NCBI GenBank assembly: GCA_030951095.1
Contig: JAUZQI010000097.1
Coordinates: 1-6,960, forward strand
From: Mariprofundus sp.
Lineage (GTDB): Bacteria > Pseudomonadota > Zetaproteobacteria > Mariprofundales > Mariprofundaceae
Direction of reading: 5' to 3'
DNA: 6,960 bases
Under the pieces are notes generated by a model. The model was not told the DNA's origin. It saw only the letters and a program-made list of their open reading frames with translations, and did no database searches. Both the position numbers and the translations under genes were made by a program. Below are positions 5,983-6,960 of this stretch, piece after piece (the first letter of the stretch is position 1; every line of letters begins with the position of its first letter).

Positions 5983-6473
5983 ACGAGCCCCTTTGGTAAA
6001 ATCGGTTCTCCAGCCAATAATAGTGCGTTTAATAACTGCGATGCTGTCTGCTTCAGATCGGGATGTTGCCAGTTTGGTTCGATATCGCAAAGGGGGCGTA
6101 ATACAAACTGACGGTGATGCATCTGCGGGTGAGGGATATTCAATCGATCATGTTTGATCACCAGTGAACCCATGGCGATGATATCCAGGTCAAGGGTGCG
6201 TGCTCCCCAGTGTTCTGAACGGATACGTCCGTGTTGTATTTCAATGCCTTGTAACGTTGTTAGCAGTTCGAGAGATTGCAGTTCCGATTCGACTGCAATC
6301 ATGGCATTCAAATAATCCGGCTGGCCTGCCGGGCCCAGCGGAGGTGTGCGATAAAGTAGCGATGAACTGGTGACGTGAATTCCTGTCAGTTGTTCGATGC
6401 TGTTGCGAGCAGAGCGGAAATTCGGGATTACATCACCGAGATTGCCGCCGAATGCGATAAACGCTGTTTTCAT
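5976..6473 (-). CDS. folK: 6-hydroxymethyl-7,8-dihydropterin pyrophosphokinase (HPPK)
   Basis: HPPK transfers pyrophosphate from ATP to 6-hydroxymethyl-dihydropterin, a step of folate biosynthesis in the cytosol. The product is 165 residues, usual for the family. The N-terminal GGNLGD (9-14) corresponds to the family GSNLGD. YRTPPLGPAGQPDYLNA (41-57) is the pterin-binding block. The signature WGARTLDLDII (89-99) carries R92 and the two Mg-binding aspartates D95 and D97, and R83 matches the other catalytic arginine of E. coli HPPK. IPHPQMHHRQFVLRPL (113-128) completes the fold. The start ATG 6473-6471 shares four bases (ATGA) with the ggt stop, and its own TAG overlaps the kinase start by seven bases, so translation is likely coupled through the gene run. 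Confidence 0.96.
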   Translation of the reverse strand: MKTAFIAFGGNLGDVIPNFRSARNSIEQLTGIHVTSSSLLYRTPPLGPAGQPDYLNAMIAVESELQSLELLTTLQGIEIQHGRIRSEHWGARTLDLDIIAMGSLVIKHDRLNIPHPQMHHRQFVLRPLCDIEPNWQHPDLKQTASQLLNALLLAGEPILPKGLVW

Positions 6474-6942
6474 GCGTAGCGAGCTGTGCCACCACGGCGC
6501 GGATCCCCGCTGGCATGCAAATGTCCATTGATGTCACAGGTGATAGCATGTACGCCGCCGAAATAGACGCTCTGCTGTTGCCATGGGTTGAGATTCCAGC
6601 CCAGTTGCATGAGCTGATCTTTGTCATGATCAGATAAAAAATCCGGTTCGATATCAAGTCTGTTGCCTTCATTGTGCAGACGGGGCGCGTGTACGGCTTC
6701 CTCAATATTCTGCTCCAGCAACAAGTGACGTGTCAGCACTTGCAATATGGCACCACGCAGGCGATTGGATCCACCACTGCCCAGCACGACAGCAGGGCGG
6801 CCTTCATTCATAAAAATTGATGGTGCCATCATTGAGGAGAGTGTGGTTCCACCCGGTAAGGCATGGAAGCCCAAAGGGTTGATGTCTTCTTCACCCAGCA
6901 TATTATTCAGATGAATGCCGGTTCCGGGCACGACGATGCCCG
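6470..6942 (-). CDS. ggt: Gamma-glutamyltranspeptidase, C-terminal part (truncated by the contig end)
   Basis: GGT cleaves the gamma-glutamyl bond of glutathione and related compounds; it is usually exported and self-cleaves into large and small subunits. Only the last about 157 codons are present, all from the small subunit. The reading begins at the adapter junction as GIVVPGTGIHLNNMLG, which fits the family block before the substrate pocket. LSSMMAPSI holds the paired serines of the substrate site, GSGGSNR the two glycines of the oxyanion hole, and NIEEAVHAPRLHNEG and SGDPRRGG are the usual C-terminal motifs. The nucleophilic Thr and the large subunit are outside. A GTG at 6931 could be mistaken for a start but is internal. 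The stop TGA overlaps the folK ATG, so ggt is upstream in the same gene run. Confidence 0.93.
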
Positions 6943-6960
6943 AGATCGGAAGAGCACACG
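6943..6960. other. Illumina TruSeq adapter remnant (not genomic)
   Basis: The final 18 bases, agatcggaagagcacacg, match exactly the start of the Illumina TruSeq read 1 read-through adapter. The sequence before them is in-frame ggt coding sequence, so the join is abrupt. This marks an untrimmed contig end; the real gene continues elsewhere. Confidence 0.97.

Noticed and set aside
5245..6111. Long plus-strand open frame of 288 codons
   Set aside because: It lies antisense to the deoxynucleoside kinase and folK, whose motifs are unmistakable. The plus-strand product resembles no family and arises from the antisense reading of a conserved gene.
1..6960. tRNA, rRNA, CRISPR array or insertion sequence
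   Set aside because: I saw no cloverleaf-like segment, no regularly spaced repeats and no transposase motif on either strand.

Overview
The window reads as one end of a metagenomic or draft-assembly contig from a proteobacterium. RNase D with an HRDC domain, an adjacent folK and deoxynucleoside kinase pair, a copper nitrite reductase-like protein and a glycerol-3-phosphate module fit beta-, gamma- or zetaproteobacteria, but nothing here fixes the lineage. All recognisable genes lie on the minus strand. The last 18 bases (6943-6960) are not genomic: they match the start of the Illumina TruSeq read-through adapter, so the contig was extended into untrimmed adapter.

Reading in the direction of transcription, from high to low coordinates: (1) 6942-3439 is a tight gene run in which every junction overlaps or nearly touches. 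It holds the C-terminal part of gamma-glutamyltranspeptidase (ggt), folK (folate biosynthesis), a deoxynucleoside kinase (dNTP salvage), a cytosolic glycerophosphodiester phosphodiesterase, and a short GlpD-like glycerol-3-phosphate dehydrogenase. The last two form a small pathway: the phosphodiesterase frees glycerol-3-phosphate and the dehydrogenase oxidises it to dihydroxyacetone phosphate. The dehydrogenase frame is broken by one in-frame TAG at codon 66, exactly where E. coli GlpD has a conserved Glu. (2) 3438-3064 is a 375-base gap with an RNA-like hairpin and one copy of a 64-bp repeat. (3) 3063-1214 holds rnd (RNase D) and an unrecognised 217-residue protein. (4) 1213-664 is a second gap with another AT-rich hairpin and the second repeat copy, in inverted orientation. 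(5) 663-1 is the N-terminal half of an exported NirK-type copper protein that runs off the window.

The part not explained by known genes is the inverted pair of modules around rnd and the unknown gene. In each, an AT-rich hairpin lies beside or partly within a 64-bp repeat that contains a 25-bp identical core with a small GC hairpin. In both AT-rich hairpins the imperfect pairs become G-U wobbles only when RNA is read in the same orientation as the core. This suggests a transcribed structured element or a small repeat family, but it rests on two copies. The stop in glpD and an out-of-frame ribosome-binding site before rnd should be weighed against sequence error, given the adapter at the contig end.
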